Source of the DNA: Peribacillus asahii
GTDB lineage: Bacteria > Bacillota > Bacilli > Bacillales > DSM-1321
Direction of reading: 5' to 3'
Assembly (NCBI RefSeq): GCF_003570725.1
Contig: NZ_QWVS01000015.1
Span: 175,843-239,842 of the forward strand
Length of the DNA stretch: 64,000 nucleotides
Shown here: positions 27,303 to 36,016 of the stretch, one piece after another
Numbering within the stretch: position 1 is the stretch's first letter
Layout: the number at the start of each line of letters is the position of its first letter
The notes under the pieces: generated by a model
Database searches by the model: none
Seen by the model: the letters and a program-made list of their open reading frames with translations, nothing else
What the model was told of the DNA's origin: nothing
Position numbers and translations under genes: made by a program

Positions 27303-28271
27303 TTGAGTCAGATAAACCCGTTTATATATGCTAGTGACAACAAGCGCTATCACACATGGAATTATCATCTAAAAAATTATTTCGGTCATAAAGTATTTAA
27401 AGTCGCGCTCGATGGCGGCTTTGATTGTCCAAACCGCGATGGTACAGTCGCTCATGGAGGGTGTACATTTTGCAGCGCAGCCGGATCTGGCGATTTTGCC
27501 GGAAATCGTGCTGAACCACTTGATGTACAATTTAAGAAGATTAGTGAAAAAATGCATTATAAATGGAAAGACGGTCAATACATTGCTTACTTTCAAGCAT
27601 TTACAAATACGCATGCGCCCGTTGAGGAATTAAGAGAGAAATATGAGCTCGTTCTAAAACAGGAAGGCGTGGTCGGTCTTTCAATTGCAACACGTCCTGA
27701 CTGCTTACCAGATGATGTCGTTGAATATTTAGCGGAACTAAATGAACGTACCTACTTATGGGTTGAGCTCGGTTTACAGACCGTTCATGAACAAACAGCG
27801 ACCCTCATTAACCGCGCTCATAATTATGAGTGTTACAAACAAGGTGTCGCCAAATTGCGCAAGCATAACATTCGTGTTTGCTCCCACATTATCAATGGAC
27901 TGCCGCAAGAGGATTACAGCATGATGATGGAAACGGCGCGTGAAGTTGCTAAATTAGATGTGCAAGGAATTAAAATTCACCTTTTGCATTTATTAAAAGG
28001 AACACCTATGGTTAAGCAATATGAAAAGGGCATACTGGAGTTTCTTCAGCGAGATGAATATGTCAAGCTTGTTTGCGACCAGCTTGAAATCATTCCACCC
28101 GAAATGATTGTTCACCGTATCACAGGGGATGGACCAATCGACTTAATGATTGGACCGATGTGGAGTGTAAATAAATGGGACGTACTAAATGCTATTGATG
28201 GAGAGCTCAAACGTCGCGATAGCTGGCAAGGGAAATTTTACAAAGCGGAGGCAGTAAAAAATGAAGCTTGA
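27303..28271 (+). CDS. mnmL: MnmL (YtqA), radical SAM tRNA-modification enzyme
   Basis: A 322-residue radical SAM protein of the TIGR01212/Elp3-like group. The cluster-binding Cys are in CPNRDGTVAHGGCTFC. HIINGLPQEDYSMM and the C-terminal WSVNKWDVLNAIDGELKRR match YtqA. In B. subtilis YtqA is reported to act in wobble uridine modification, converting cmnm5s2U toward nm5s2U. The start is TTG at 27303, 9 nt after AGGAGG; an upstream TTG at 27294 abuts the Shine-Dalgarno. It overlaps mnmM by 11 bp, so the two act consecutively and are co-translated. Confidence 0.9.
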   Translation: MSQINPFIYASDNKRYHTWNYHLKNYFGHKVFKVALDGGFDCPNRDGTVAHGGCTFCSAAGSGDFAGNRAEPLDVQFKKISEKMHYKWKDGQYIAYFQAFTNTHAPVEELREKYELVLKQEGVVGLSIATRPDCLPDDVVEYLAELNERTYLWVELGLQTVHEQTATLINRAHNYECYKQGVAKLRKHNIRVCSHIINGLPQEDYSMMMETAREVAKLDVQGIKIHLLHLLKGTPMVKQYEKGILEFLQRDEYVKLVCDQLEIIPPEMIVHRITGDGPIDLMIGPMWSVNKWDVLNAIDGELKRRDSWQGKFYKAEAVKNEA

Positions 28272-28836
28272 TCGAATTCTACCTTTTGCAAGAATTTTAT
28301 TAGAAAAAGCCGTACAACCTGGTGATATCGCAGTCGATGGCACGATGGGAAATGGGTTTGATACTGTTTTCCTTGCAAACCTAACAGGAGAAGCTGGACA
28401 TGTGTATGCTTTTGATATTCAAAGCGAAGCCATCCAAAACACTACGGCAAAGTTAGAAGCAGAACAACTATCTGAGCGTTGTACTTTATTTCATGCTGGA
28501 CATGAACAATTGAAAGATTTAATCCCAGAGAAGGAAACACGAAGCTTAACGGGTGCTATTTTTAATCTCGGTTACCTCCCCGGAGGAGATAAAACCATTA
28601 CCACAAAAGCAAGCACAACAATTTCAGCGATTGAACAACTGCTTGAAAAAATGAAACCGGAAGGCATCATCGTACTTGTCATTTACCATGGACATCCAGA
28701 AGGTGCGATTGAACGAGATGAATTGCTAGCTTATGTTAAACACTTACCGCAAGATAAAACACATGTTCTTCAATATGGATTCATAAACCAAGTGAATCAT
28801 CCACCATTTATTGTAGCTATTGAAAAAAGAGTATAG
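28261..28836 (+). CDS. mnmM: MnmM (YtqB), tRNA nm5s2U methyltransferase
   Basis: A 191-residue Rossmann-fold SAM methyltransferase. SAM motif I is AVDGTMGNGFDTVFLANL (residues about 24-41); GAIFNLGYLPGGDK near 99 replaces the usual NPPY and is typical of YtqB. By homology it methylates nm5s2U to mnm5s2U at tRNA position 34, completing the reaction series begun by MnmL. It overlaps mnmL by 11 bp. Confidence 0.9.
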   Translation: MKLDRILPFARILLEKAVQPGDIAVDGTMGNGFDTVFLANLTGEAGHVYAFDIQSEAIQNTTAKLEAEQLSERCTLFHAGHEQLKDLIPEKETRSLTGAIFNLGYLPGGDKTITTKASTTISAIEQLLEKMKPEGIIVLVIYHGHPEGAIERDELLAYVKHLPQDKTHVLQYGFINQVNHPPFIVAIEKRV

Positions 28837-28846
28837 AACGAAACTC

Positions 28847-28870
28847 TCATCAGCGGGATCCCGCTGATGA
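28847..28870. repeat. 24-bp perfect palindrome
   Basis: TCATCAGCGGGA followed by its exact complement, 11 bp after the mnmM stop, with no T run. Confidence 0.8.
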
Positions 28871-28872
28871 TT

Positions 28873-28915
28873 AGTGCCTGTTTCTACTTGAACGGAACAG
28901 GTACTTTTATTTTTA
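28873..28915 (+). terminator. terminator of mnmL-mnmM
   Basis: AGTGCCTGTT / AACAGGTACT stem followed by TTTATTTTT. Confidence 0.8.
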
Positions 28916-28965
28916 ACTCCTGTGTGTGAGCTTAGTCTCACACATCTTTCAACAAAGCTGTATCT

Positions 28966-30195
28966 TTAAAAATCATCTTCTACCCAGCTATGTGAAAATA
29001 AAATTTCCTTCATCGCTCGATATTGACTTGGTGACCAGCCAATTTCTTTTTTAAACGTCGCGCTAAAATAATTAGGCGTATTAAAGCCTAATTCCATCGC
29101 AATTTCTTCAATGGTTTGATTCGTTCGTCGCAATAACCAAATCGAGCGTTGTAGTTTAACTAACGTAACATAGGAAACAAAACTGTGCCCCGTTTCTTTT
29201 TTAAATAATCGACTAAAATAGGTTGGACTAAAGTTCACCTTCGCTGCTACTTTATTCATCGAAATATTTTCTGCATAATGAGAGCGTATATAATCAATAC
29301 TTTTTTGAACAGAAACATTTGTTGGAATTTCATCAAAATAACGCAGCCACAATTCATGCTTAGCAACGGCCATTCTTGCAATCTTTGCATTTTCATAAGA
29401 ATCCTTGAGTTGCATGACCTCTCGACAAATCGACCCCACGCCAATATATAATTGAATGCCATATTCTTCCCTAAGTGCTTTAATAGCAGAAAACATGACT
29501 TGTTCTCCTTCTGCCCAAAAAGACGGCGTTGCTACATCAGATGGAACTTTCAACAATAGCGCAGCATTTTTATGAAATGGAACAAAATAAGCTTCATGCC
29601 CAATAGCAGAGAATGCTTTTAAAATAACCTTTTGCACAACAGATGAAGCTTCCCATCCCTCTTTCTTTTCTCGCTCTGGACTAATAAGAAAGCCTTGAAT
29701 ACAGCAAACCAAATTAGGAACCATTGTTGAAGGCAGCAATGTGAGATATTCAGACATCTCTACTTCACTCGTTATATCCCCTTTTAACACCCTTCTCCAA
29801 AACATATCACGGTACGATTCACCTTCTACCGTTTCTTCTATAACAGGTACTTCGGTACGAAGAGAAAAAGCTTTTTTAAAGTTCCGATAAAAAGACCTGC
29901 TCTTTAAAGGCTTAATCAATAATGAAGAGAGTCCCAACTCAATCGCAATAGGCGATGTTTTAGTCATTGATTGATCCAGAATCGGAATGACGAGAATATC
30001 TGGATACTGCTTCTTCACCCTACGTACCTTTACCCAATCAAAAAGAGAAGTAATTTCTACAATTAGAATATCATCCGGAAGAATGGGACCTTCATTTTGA
30101 ATGATTAAATTTGAAAAACTAGGGTGAGCTAACCATGTCTCTATTTTTTCCTTTTCTTGATCATCCTGTACTACTAATTGAACACGGTACGACAT
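28966..30195 (-). CDS. AraC-family regulator with receiver-like N-terminus (module 1)
   Basis: A 409-residue protein. The C-terminal AraC domain (about 305-400) has two HTHs: ISMNKVAAKVNFSPTYFSRLFKKETGHSF and QTIEEIAMELGFNTPNYFSATFKKE. The N-terminal ~110 residues resemble a receiver fold (DDILIVEI, ending LLIKPLKSRSFYRNFKKAF), but I cannot see a normal phospho-acceptor Asp after the third strand. The middle is uncharacterised. It is divergent from the DUF485/SSS operon and is a paralogue of the gene at 32536-33726. The likely operator is the direct repeat at 30257-30289. Confidence 0.88.
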   Translation of the reverse strand: MSYRVQLVVQDDQEKEKIETWLAHPSFSNLIIQNEGPILPDDILIVEITSLFDWVKVRRVKKQYPDILVIPILDQSMTKTSPIAIELGLSSLLIKPLKSRSFYRNFKKAFSLRTEVPVIEETVEGESYRDMFWRRVLKGDITSEVEMSEYLTLLPSTMVPNLVCCIQGFLISPEREKKEGWEASSVVQKVILKAFSAIGHEAYFVPFHKNAALLLKVPSDVATPSFWAEGEQVMFSAIKALREEYGIQLYIGVGSICREVMQLKDSYENAKIARMAVAKHELWLRYFDEIPTNVSVQKSIDYIRSHYAENISMNKVAAKVNFSPTYFSRLFKKETGHSFVSYVTLVKLQRSIWLLRRTNQTIEEIAMELGFNTPNYFSATFKKEIGWSPSQYRAMKEILFSHSWVEDDF

Positions 30196-30256
30196 TCGAC
30201 CCCTCCCTAACGATGCATTATTCTACAAATTATACTACGCTCCGACAACAATAGTG

Positions 30257-30318
30257 CAAATTTTTGTATTTTTAAGACAAATTTTTGTAAGGTATACCTA
30301 TTTATAATATAGTACAAT
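30257..30318 (+). promoter_or_regulatory. AraC-type operator and promoter of symporter operon 1
   Basis: Two identical 12-mers CAAATTTTTGTA lie at 30257-30268 and 30278-30289, exactly 21 bp apart. AGGTATA follows, and TACAAT at 30313-30318 is a probable -10. The -35 is poor and abuts the second repeat, as in activator-dependent promoters. The same arrangement recurs at 33796-33857. Confidence 0.65.
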
Positions 30319-30327
30319 TTTAAAAAC

Positions 30328-30371
30328 AGAAAGCTTTACTATAACAGGTGTAAAGATTTTTACAGCTTTCT
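30328..30371 (+). other. 5' leader hairpin of symporter operon 1
   Basis: AGAAAGCT (30328-30335) / AGCTTTCT (30364-30371), perfect 8-bp stem within the presumed 5' UTR, without a T run. Confidence 0.5.
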
Positions 30372-30408
30372 ATATTTCCTAATTCCTATAGTAGATTTAA
30401 CGGAATAA

Positions 30409-30422
30409 AGGAAACGCTTACA
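30409..30422 (+). promoter_or_regulatory. possible cre (CcpA) site
   Basis: AGGAAACGCTTACA fits the CcpA consensus TGWAANCGNTNWCA except at two positions. It lies downstream of the presumed start of transcription of the symporter operon. Confidence 0.4.
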
Positions 30423-30473
30423 ACGCTAAGTTGTAGAAATTGAGGTTAATTTTTGACAAAGGGGGAGTTTTAT

Positions 30474-30827
30474 ATGGCAAATGCAGCCAGAGCATACGTA
30501 GACGATAAAGCGAAAACTCCGGAAATCGACTACGATGCATTTGTGGAAATGGATTCGTTTAACAAACTTGTTAAACAAAAAAGGGGATTCTTATTCACAA
30601 CGACATTCTTGTTTATGATTGCTTATATTTTATTGCCAATTCTAGCGTTCACGGACGCTTTGCAAGCAAAAGCAATTGGAAACATTACTTGGGTCTGGAT
30701 TTATTCTTTATCTTTATTCTTAATGACTATTATTCTTTGTACGCTTTATGTTAGCCGTGCACAAAAATTCGACAAACAGGCTGAGGCAGTAATCGCTGAG
30801 TATCAGCAAAAGAAAGGCGGCAGATGA
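30474..30827 (+). CDS. DUF485 membrane protein (symporter subunit, module 1)
   Basis: 117 residues from ATG 30474, which has GGGGGAG 6-7 nt upstream; a TTG at 30453 would add seven residues but would place the Shine-Dalgarno inside the gene. Two membrane hairpin segments (FLFTTTFLFMIAYILLPILAF and WVWIYSLSLFLMTIILCTLYV) follow a charged N-terminus, as in DUF485/YwcB/YjcH proteins. Such proteins partner acetate-type SSS symporters. Its stop overlaps the start of the symporter gene. Confidence 0.88.
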   Translation: MANAARAYVDDKAKTPEIDYDAFVEMDSFNKLVKQKRGFLFTTTFLFMIAYILLPILAFTDALQAKAIGNITWVWIYSLSLFLMTIILCTLYVSRAQKFDKQAEAVIAEYQQKKGGR

Positions 30828-32386
30828 TGAATTTAGTAACTATTGGCTTTTTCGTTGGAATTGTTGGTTTAACATTACTTGTTACTTATATCGCAGCTAA
30901 GCGTACGTCTTCTGCGAGTGACTTTTATACAGCAGGCGGCGGCTTGACAGGATGGCAAAATGGTTTGGCTATCGCCGGTGACTATTTATCAGCAGCAGCA
31001 TTCCTTGGGGTATCCGGTGCGATTGCATTGACTGGTTTTGACGGTTTCTTCTTCTCCGTAGGTTATGTTGTAGCGAACCTTGTTCTTTTATACATCGTCG
31101 CAGAGCCAATGCGTAACCTTGGTAAATATACGCTTGCAGATATGTTGACAGCTCGTTTTAACGAAAAGCGCATTCGCGGTATCGCTGCAACATCGACAAT
31201 CACAATTGTTATTCTATATATGATTGCTCAGCTTGTAGGAGCTGGTGCGTTGATTCAAATGCTATTCGGTATCCCATATTGGACAGCGGTTCTAATCGTT
31301 GGTGTCATGATGACAGTATACGTATTATTCGGTGGTATGACGGCTACTTCATGGGTTCAAATTATTAAAGCATGTCTACTTTTATTCGGTACAGCTCTTA
31401 TCTCATTCCTTGTTTTTTGGAAATTCGATTTCAATATTATGAAAATGTTTGATACAGCTGCAACTGTTACAGAACAAGGGGAAAACTTCTTGATTCCTGG
31501 TATCAAATATACAAGCACAATCGACTCAGTATCTATGATGATCGCACTTGTACTTGGTACGGCTGGTCTTCCGCACATTTTAATGCGTTTCTTTACAGTT
31601 AAAGATGCAAAAACAGCTCGTAAATCTATCACATGGACAACTTGGATTACAGCGATTTTCTTCTCATTAACAATCTTTCTTGGTTTCGGTGCCGCTGCAT
31701 TCGTTGGCCAAGCAAAAATCCTAGCTGCTAACCCAGGTGGAAACTTAGCTGCGCCGCTTCTTGCAGAGTTCCTTGGTGGCGACGTACTGCTGTCATTCAT
31801 TTCAGCAGTTGCCTTCGCAACGATTCTTGCGGTAGTATCTGGTCTTGTATTAACAGGCGCTTCTGCAATTTCGCATGATATTTACGGCGAAATCATGAAA
31901 AATGGTAAATTAACTCCTAAGCAACAGCTTGTAGCAGCACGTACAGGATCTATCTCGATTGCAGTTCTTTCTATTCTGCTTGCTCTTGGCGCGCAGACAT
32001 TGAACGTATCATTCTTGGTATCATTCGCTTTCTGTATTGGAGCATCAGCGAATTTACCAGTTATTCTTTACACAATTTATTGGAAAAAGTTCAACTCCAA
32101 TGGCGCTATCATCGCGATGGCAACTGGCTTAATTTCTTGTATTATTCTTGGCGCACTGGGCCCGAATGTTTGGAACCCAGAAGCTGGTAAAGCAATCTTC
32201 GTTGGTACACCACTTGTTGCTTTATCTAACCCGGCCATCATCAGTGTTCCTCTTGGATTCCTTGCAGGATGGCTTGGCACAATCTTGACACAAAACAAAG
32301 CAAGCGAAGCAAAAAATGCAAAAATCTACAACGAAATCCGCGTCAAAGCGAACACAGGAATTTCTGTTTCTGATGTATCACACTGA
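30824..32386 (+). CDS. ActP/YwcA-type sodium:solute symporter (module 1)
   Basis: A 520-residue SSS carrier. Signatures: SASDFYTAGGGLTGWQNGLAIAGDYLSAAAFLGVSG (residues about 25-60) and GLPHILMRFFTVKDAKTARKS (about 246-266), typical of ActP/MctC acetate and short-chain monocarboxylate permeases. About 13 membrane segments. It is translationally coupled to the DUF485 gene. Substrate specificity (acetate, propionate, pyruvate or other) is not resolvable by eye. Expression is expected to depend on the divergent AraC regulator. Confidence 0.92.
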   Translation: MMNLVTIGFFVGIVGLTLLVTYIAAKRTSSASDFYTAGGGLTGWQNGLAIAGDYLSAAAFLGVSGAIALTGFDGFFFSVGYVVANLVLLYIVAEPMRNLGKYTLADMLTARFNEKRIRGIAATSTITIVILYMIAQLVGAGALIQMLFGIPYWTAVLIVGVMMTVYVLFGGMTATSWVQIIKACLLLFGTALISFLVFWKFDFNIMKMFDTAATVTEQGENFLIPGIKYTSTIDSVSMMIALVLGTAGLPHILMRFFTVKDAKTARKSITWTTWITAIFFSLTIFLGFGAAAFVGQAKILAANPGGNLAAPLLAEFLGGDVLLSFISAVAFATILAVVSGLVLTGASAISHDIYGEIMKNGKLTPKQQLVAARTGSISIAVLSILLALGAQTLNVSFLVSFAFCIGASANLPVILYTIYWKKFNSNGAIIAMATGLISCIILGALGPNVWNPEAGKAIFVGTPLVALSNPAIISVPLGFLAGWLGTILTQNKASEAKNAKIYNEIRVKANTGISVSDVSH

Positions 32387-32392
32387 TCTATT

Positions 32393-32427
32393 CAACACTG
32401 TACCCTCTCATGGGTACGGTGTTTTTC
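32393..32427 (+). terminator. terminator of symporter operon 1
   Basis: AACACTGTACCC / GGGTACGGTGTT stem then TTT. Confidence 0.85.
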
Positions 32428-32488
32428 TCTTTGAAAACATGTATACACGACGCCAATTAACAACATCATTTAACAAAACGCTTCATAT

Positions 32489-32520
32489 AAAAAAGCAGAT
32501 GATCGCCATCTGCTTTTTTA
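32489..32520 (-). terminator. terminator of AraC regulator 2
   Basis: AAAAAAGCAGATG / CATCTGCTTTTTT symmetric hairpin. Confidence 0.8.
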
Positions 32521-32535
32521 TCCACGTAGTTTTAC

Positions 32536-33726
32536 TTACATAAAAATAACCTCTTTTGTTGCCCGATATTCACTCGGAGATAATCCGACAACCTTTTTAA
32601 AAATTGTACTAAAATAACTAGGTGTGTTAAATCCCTGTTCAAAAGCAATTTGTTCAATTGTTTGATTTGTATTGCGCAAAAACCATACAGCTCTTTGAAT
32701 GCGTACAAACGTTAAATAGGAAACAAAGCTATGACCAGTTTCTTTTTTAAACAATCGACAAAAGTATGTCGGACTAAAATTTATTTGAGACGCTACTTGT
32801 TGAATAGACAAATTTTCTGCGTAATGTTCGGTAATATAATCAATGCTCTCTTGAACGGATATATTGGTTGGAATTTCATCAAAATAACGAAGGGACAGCC
32901 CATATTTTGGAGGACTCATTCTAGCCATTCTCGCTTCTTGATACGACTTCTTTAAACCTACTAACTCCCGATGGATGGACCCTACACCAATATATAATTG
33001 AATGCCATATTCATGCTTCAGCTTATCGATTAGCTCAACAATCGTCTTTTCTCCTTCCTCCCAATAACACGGAGAGGAAATACCAGAAGGAACTCTCAGA
33101 GCTAAGGCTAAATGCTTTCTAAAAGGGAGAAAATACACATCCTGTCCAATGATGGAGAATGCCTTCATAATCTCCTTTTGAATGACACTTGAAGCCTGCC
33201 AGCCCTCTCTCTCTTCTCGTGTTGTCGAAAGTACTAAGCCTTGGATAAAATAGACGACATTCGGAACCATGCCCTTTATGAAAGCCGTTTCAATTTTCTC
33301 AGCAGATATTCCCTCTTTAAGAATATTTTGTAACAGCAACTCATCAATTGGAGATTCTTCTTGTTCCAACGCAAATTTATTTCTAGAAGAATAGCTCAAT
33401 GCCTTTTTAATATTCCGATAAAATAAATGTTTCGTAATTGGCTTAATAAATAAAGATAGCAGCTGAAGTTCGATTGCAATAGGTGACGTTTGCAGTATCG
33501 AAGGGTCGAGCAGTGGCAATATAAGTAAGTCTTTATGTCTTTTAAGTAACCTTCTCGCTTTTACCCAATCAAATGGCGTATTGATTTCCATTATAAGAAT
33601 ATCATCGTTACAAATTGTATCTATATCCTGAACGACTAATTGTTTAAAAGAACGATGTGTTAACCACGTTTCAATCTTTTGCTTTTCTTCTTGATCATCT
33701 ACTAATAATTTTACACAATACGCCAT
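32536..33726 (-). CDS. AraC-family regulator with receiver-like N-terminus (module 2)
   Basis: A 396-residue paralogue of the 28966-30195 protein, co-linear over its whole length: same N-terminus (KIETWL, DDILIMEI, IKPITKHLFYRNIKKAL), same middle (IQLYIGVGSIHRE, RYFDEIPTNISVQESIDYI) and same double HTH (FSPTYFCRLFKKETGHSF, QGFNTPSYFSTIFKK). It is divergent from the second DUF485/SSS operon. It probably binds the 33796-33828 repeats, and possibly those of module 1 as well because the recognition helices are nearly the same. Confidence 0.88.
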   Translation of the reverse strand: MAYCVKLLVDDQEEKQKIETWLTHRSFKQLVVQDIDTICNDDILIMEINTPFDWVKARRLLKRHKDLLILPLLDPSILQTSPIAIELQLLSLFIKPITKHLFYRNIKKALSYSSRNKFALEQEESPIDELLLQNILKEGISAEKIETAFIKGMVPNVVYFIQGLVLSTTREEREGWQASSVIQKEIMKAFSIIGQDVYFLPFRKHLALALRVPSGISSPCYWEEGEKTIVELIDKLKHEYGIQLYIGVGSIHRELVGLKKSYQEARMARMSPPKYGLSLRYFDEIPTNISVQESIDYITEHYAENLSIQQVASQINFSPTYFCRLFKKETGHSFVSYLTFVRIQRAVWFLRNTNQTIEQIAFEQGFNTPSYFSTIFKKVVGLSPSEYRATKEVIFM

Positions 33727-33795
33727 TTCTTTCCCCCCTTCTACAAAAAGATTCTATTTCTCTATCTATTATACTATTTTTTTATGGAAAATTAG

Positions 33796-33857
33796 CAATA
33801 TTATGTAAAAGTGTAACAATATTTTGTAAGGTATAATCCATATTTTTCAAGTACAAT
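33796..33857 (+). promoter_or_regulatory. AraC-type operator and promoter of symporter operon 2
   Basis: CAATATTATGTA (33796-33807) and CAATATTTTGTA (33817-33828) are 21 bp apart, followed by AGGTATA and TACAAT at 33852-33857. All spacings are identical to those at 30257-30318. Confidence 0.65.
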
Positions 33858-33863
33858 CAAGAA

Positions 33864-33915
33864 AATGAAAGGTTTACATCCAATTGCTGTAAGCCTTTTC
33901 ATTAAATGAAAGGAG
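33864..33915 (+). promoter_or_regulatory. mutually exclusive leader hairpins, possible Shine-Dalgarno switch
   Basis: AATGAAAGG-TTTACA / TGTAA-GCCTTTTCATT (about 33864-33903) forms a 5' UTR stem. The same 3' arm CCTTTTCAT can instead pair with ATGAAAGG (33906-33913), which contains the ribosome site of the DUF485 gene. A regulatory switch is inferred, not shown. Confidence 0.35.
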
Positions 33916-33925
33916 ATGAGAGAAT

Positions 33926-34291
33926 TTGGCTAGTGAGTTTAAAGATGATTACGAATACGTACCAGCGGAAAAAGTCGACATCAAGGATTTACCTCCTCTT
34001 GATCCAGAAACTAGCAAGATTATGAAGCAGGAATTTGGGACAGGTTCTAAACTAACTATTTTTTACTACATTTTTATCTTGTCCATCCCAATTTTGAATT
34101 GGTACGCACCTGAATTTTTCTTTTCAAGAATTTGGGGAGGCATGACGTACTCATGGTTCTTTACTAGTATTGTTGCCATGGTATTAGCTTTCGGTATCGC
34201 TTACATACACACATATCTTTATGAGAAGCGACTTAAAAAGTATGAAGGCGAAAATAACACTGACAGTCAAGAAAGGAGGAACGTTAATTGA
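33926..34291 (+). CDS. DUF485 membrane protein (symporter subunit, module 2)
   Basis: 121 residues from TTG 33926, with AAAGGAG 10 nt upstream. A charged N-terminus (ASEFKDDYEYVPAEKVDIKD) precedes two membrane segments (LTIFYYIFILSIPILNWY and WFFTSIVAMVLAFGIAYIH). It is a diverged counterpart of the module 1 subunit. Its TGA overlaps the TTG start of the symporter (TTGA). Confidence 0.85.
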   Translation: MASEFKDDYEYVPAEKVDIKDLPPLDPETSKIMKQEFGTGSKLTIFYYIFILSIPILNWYAPEFFFSRIWGGMTYSWFFTSIVAMVLAFGIAYIHTYLYEKRLKKYEGENNTDSQERRNVN

Positions 34292-35856
34292 TCCAAACTT
34301 TATTAGAACCAAAATATTTATTAACGATTCTCTTAATGGGGACAATCGTGTATATCACATACTTAACAAAAAGAAATGCAAGTGCCAGTGATTTCTTCGT
34401 TGGAGGACGCAGCTTCGGATGGTTTACAAACGGTTCAGCCATCGGTGGCGATTATTTAAGTGCAGCGACTTTCCTTGGACTTGCTGGTTTAACATTCCAG
34501 CTAGGGTATGACGGAGCCTATTATACATTCTGTTTCTCTATCGGTTTAACATTGCTTGCTATTTTCGTAGCTGGCCCACTGCGCCGCTTCGGTGCCTATA
34601 CGGTAGCTGACTTCCTTGCTTACCGCTTCCATAGTCAACGTGCCCGACTAACAGCCGTTGTTGTCGTCTTAGCCATTTCAGGCTTTTATGCAGCTCCTCA
34701 ATTACTCGGTGCCGCACAAATCTTAAGTATGTTCTTTGGAACAAGTTATGAATTCGGAATTATTTTTACTTGTACGCTTATGGTGTTCTATGTTGGTGTC
34801 GGTGGGATGAAAGGAACAACATTAAACCAAGCACTAGAGCTTTGGATTCGCCTTGCAGCCTTCGTTGCGATGACTGTAATAGCTATCTACATCGGACTTC
34901 ATTATAATCAAATTTTAGCGAACATTAGTGATTTTAAAGGAACTATTGCGAATACCGCTCAATATACAACTGACGGCAAAGATGTTGTAGCTGACGGGGA
35001 TTCTTGGTCTGGAACAGGTAACTACTTCCCGACGTTCTGGCAAACTATTTCGATGACAATCGGTCTTTCTCTTGGTACGATTGGTCTGCCTCATCTATTG
35101 TTACGATTCTATACAAACCCAAGTGCTAAAGCAGCTAGACGTTCTGCCTTAATGGCAATCGGGATTGCCAGCGTATTTTTCTTATTCGCTGTATATCTTG
35201 GAGCAGTTGGTCGCGCAATCTTTATCAAAGGAGAAGCTTCTTCACAAGTCATGAGTGACCTGATTACAGGCGGAAACAACATGGTTGTTCCATCTACAGC
35301 TCAGGCACTAGGTGGCGATTGGCTGCTAGGACTTGTTATTGCTGGTGCCTTTGCTGCCATCTTCTCAAATCTATCAGGTCTATTCATTGCAAGCTCTGGA
35401 GCTCTTGCTCATGATGTATATGCAACGGTTCTAAAGAAAAACATTACTCAAAAACAACGTGTTGTTGCTGGTAAAGTAGCGATTGTTATTCTTGGTGTAT
35501 TATACGGAGCGCTTGGATTACTTGTTAAAGATGCTTCAATTGGTCACCTTGTTGCCCTTGCCTTTACCGTTGCTGCAAGTACCTTTACCCCAATTTTCAT
35601 CTTAGGAATTTGGTGGCGCGGCATGACAGAAAAAGGTGCAATCGCCGGACTTCTAATCGGACTTGGTGTGTCGATGTACATGATTTTCTTTAAAGATACA
35701 CTTCCAACATTCTTACAATTCAATGTCCCAGGAATCATTACGGTTCCAATCGGTTTCCTTTCCGTATACATTGTATCTAAACTAGACAGAAAAGTGCCAG
35801 GTGACGTAAATGAATTTATGAAAAAAGTTCACTCGAAGGAATCTGAAATTGCTTAA
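34288..35856 (+). CDS. ActP/YwcA-type sodium:solute symporter (module 2)
   Basis: A 522-residue SSS carrier related to, but clearly diverged from, the module 1 protein. It has SASDFFVGGRSFGWFTNGSAIGGDYLSAATFLGLAG and GLPHLLLRFYTNPSAKAARRS. It contains a longer polar loop (about residues 215-245, DVVADGDSWSG) absent from module 1, which may change substrate preference. The start is TTG at 34288 after GAAAGGAGGA. It is coupled to the DUF485 gene. Confidence 0.92.
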   Translation: MIQTLLEPKYLLTILLMGTIVYITYLTKRNASASDFFVGGRSFGWFTNGSAIGGDYLSAATFLGLAGLTFQLGYDGAYYTFCFSIGLTLLAIFVAGPLRRFGAYTVADFLAYRFHSQRARLTAVVVVLAISGFYAAPQLLGAAQILSMFFGTSYEFGIIFTCTLMVFYVGVGGMKGTTLNQALELWIRLAAFVAMTVIAIYIGLHYNQILANISDFKGTIANTAQYTTDGKDVVADGDSWSGTGNYFPTFWQTISMTIGLSLGTIGLPHLLLRFYTNPSAKAARRSALMAIGIASVFFLFAVYLGAVGRAIFIKGEASSQVMSDLITGGNNMVVPSTAQALGGDWLLGLVIAGAFAAIFSNLSGLFIASSGALAHDVYATVLKKNITQKQRVVAGKVAIVILGVLYGALGLLVKDASIGHLVALAFTVAASTFTPIFILGIWWRGMTEKGAIAGLLIGLGVSMYMIFFKDTLPTFLQFNVPGIITVPIGFLSVYIVSKLDRKVPGDVNEFMKKVHSKESEIA

Positions 35857-35866
35857 AAAACCAATG

Positions 35867-35902
35867 TCCCCCAAATCTTTATGATTTGGGGGATTACTTT
35901 TT
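35867..35902 (+). terminator. terminator of symporter operon 2
   Basis: CCCCCAAATC / GATTTGGGGG stem, then ATTACTTTTT. Confidence 0.75.
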
Positions 35903-36016
35903 CCAAGAAACTAGCTTTTCTTCAGCACATTAAAAAAGCTGCCGAACATACATTCATCCAGCAACTTTCCCCCTTAGATTGACTATATATTAAATAGGAT
36001 TCTATAATAAAAACCT

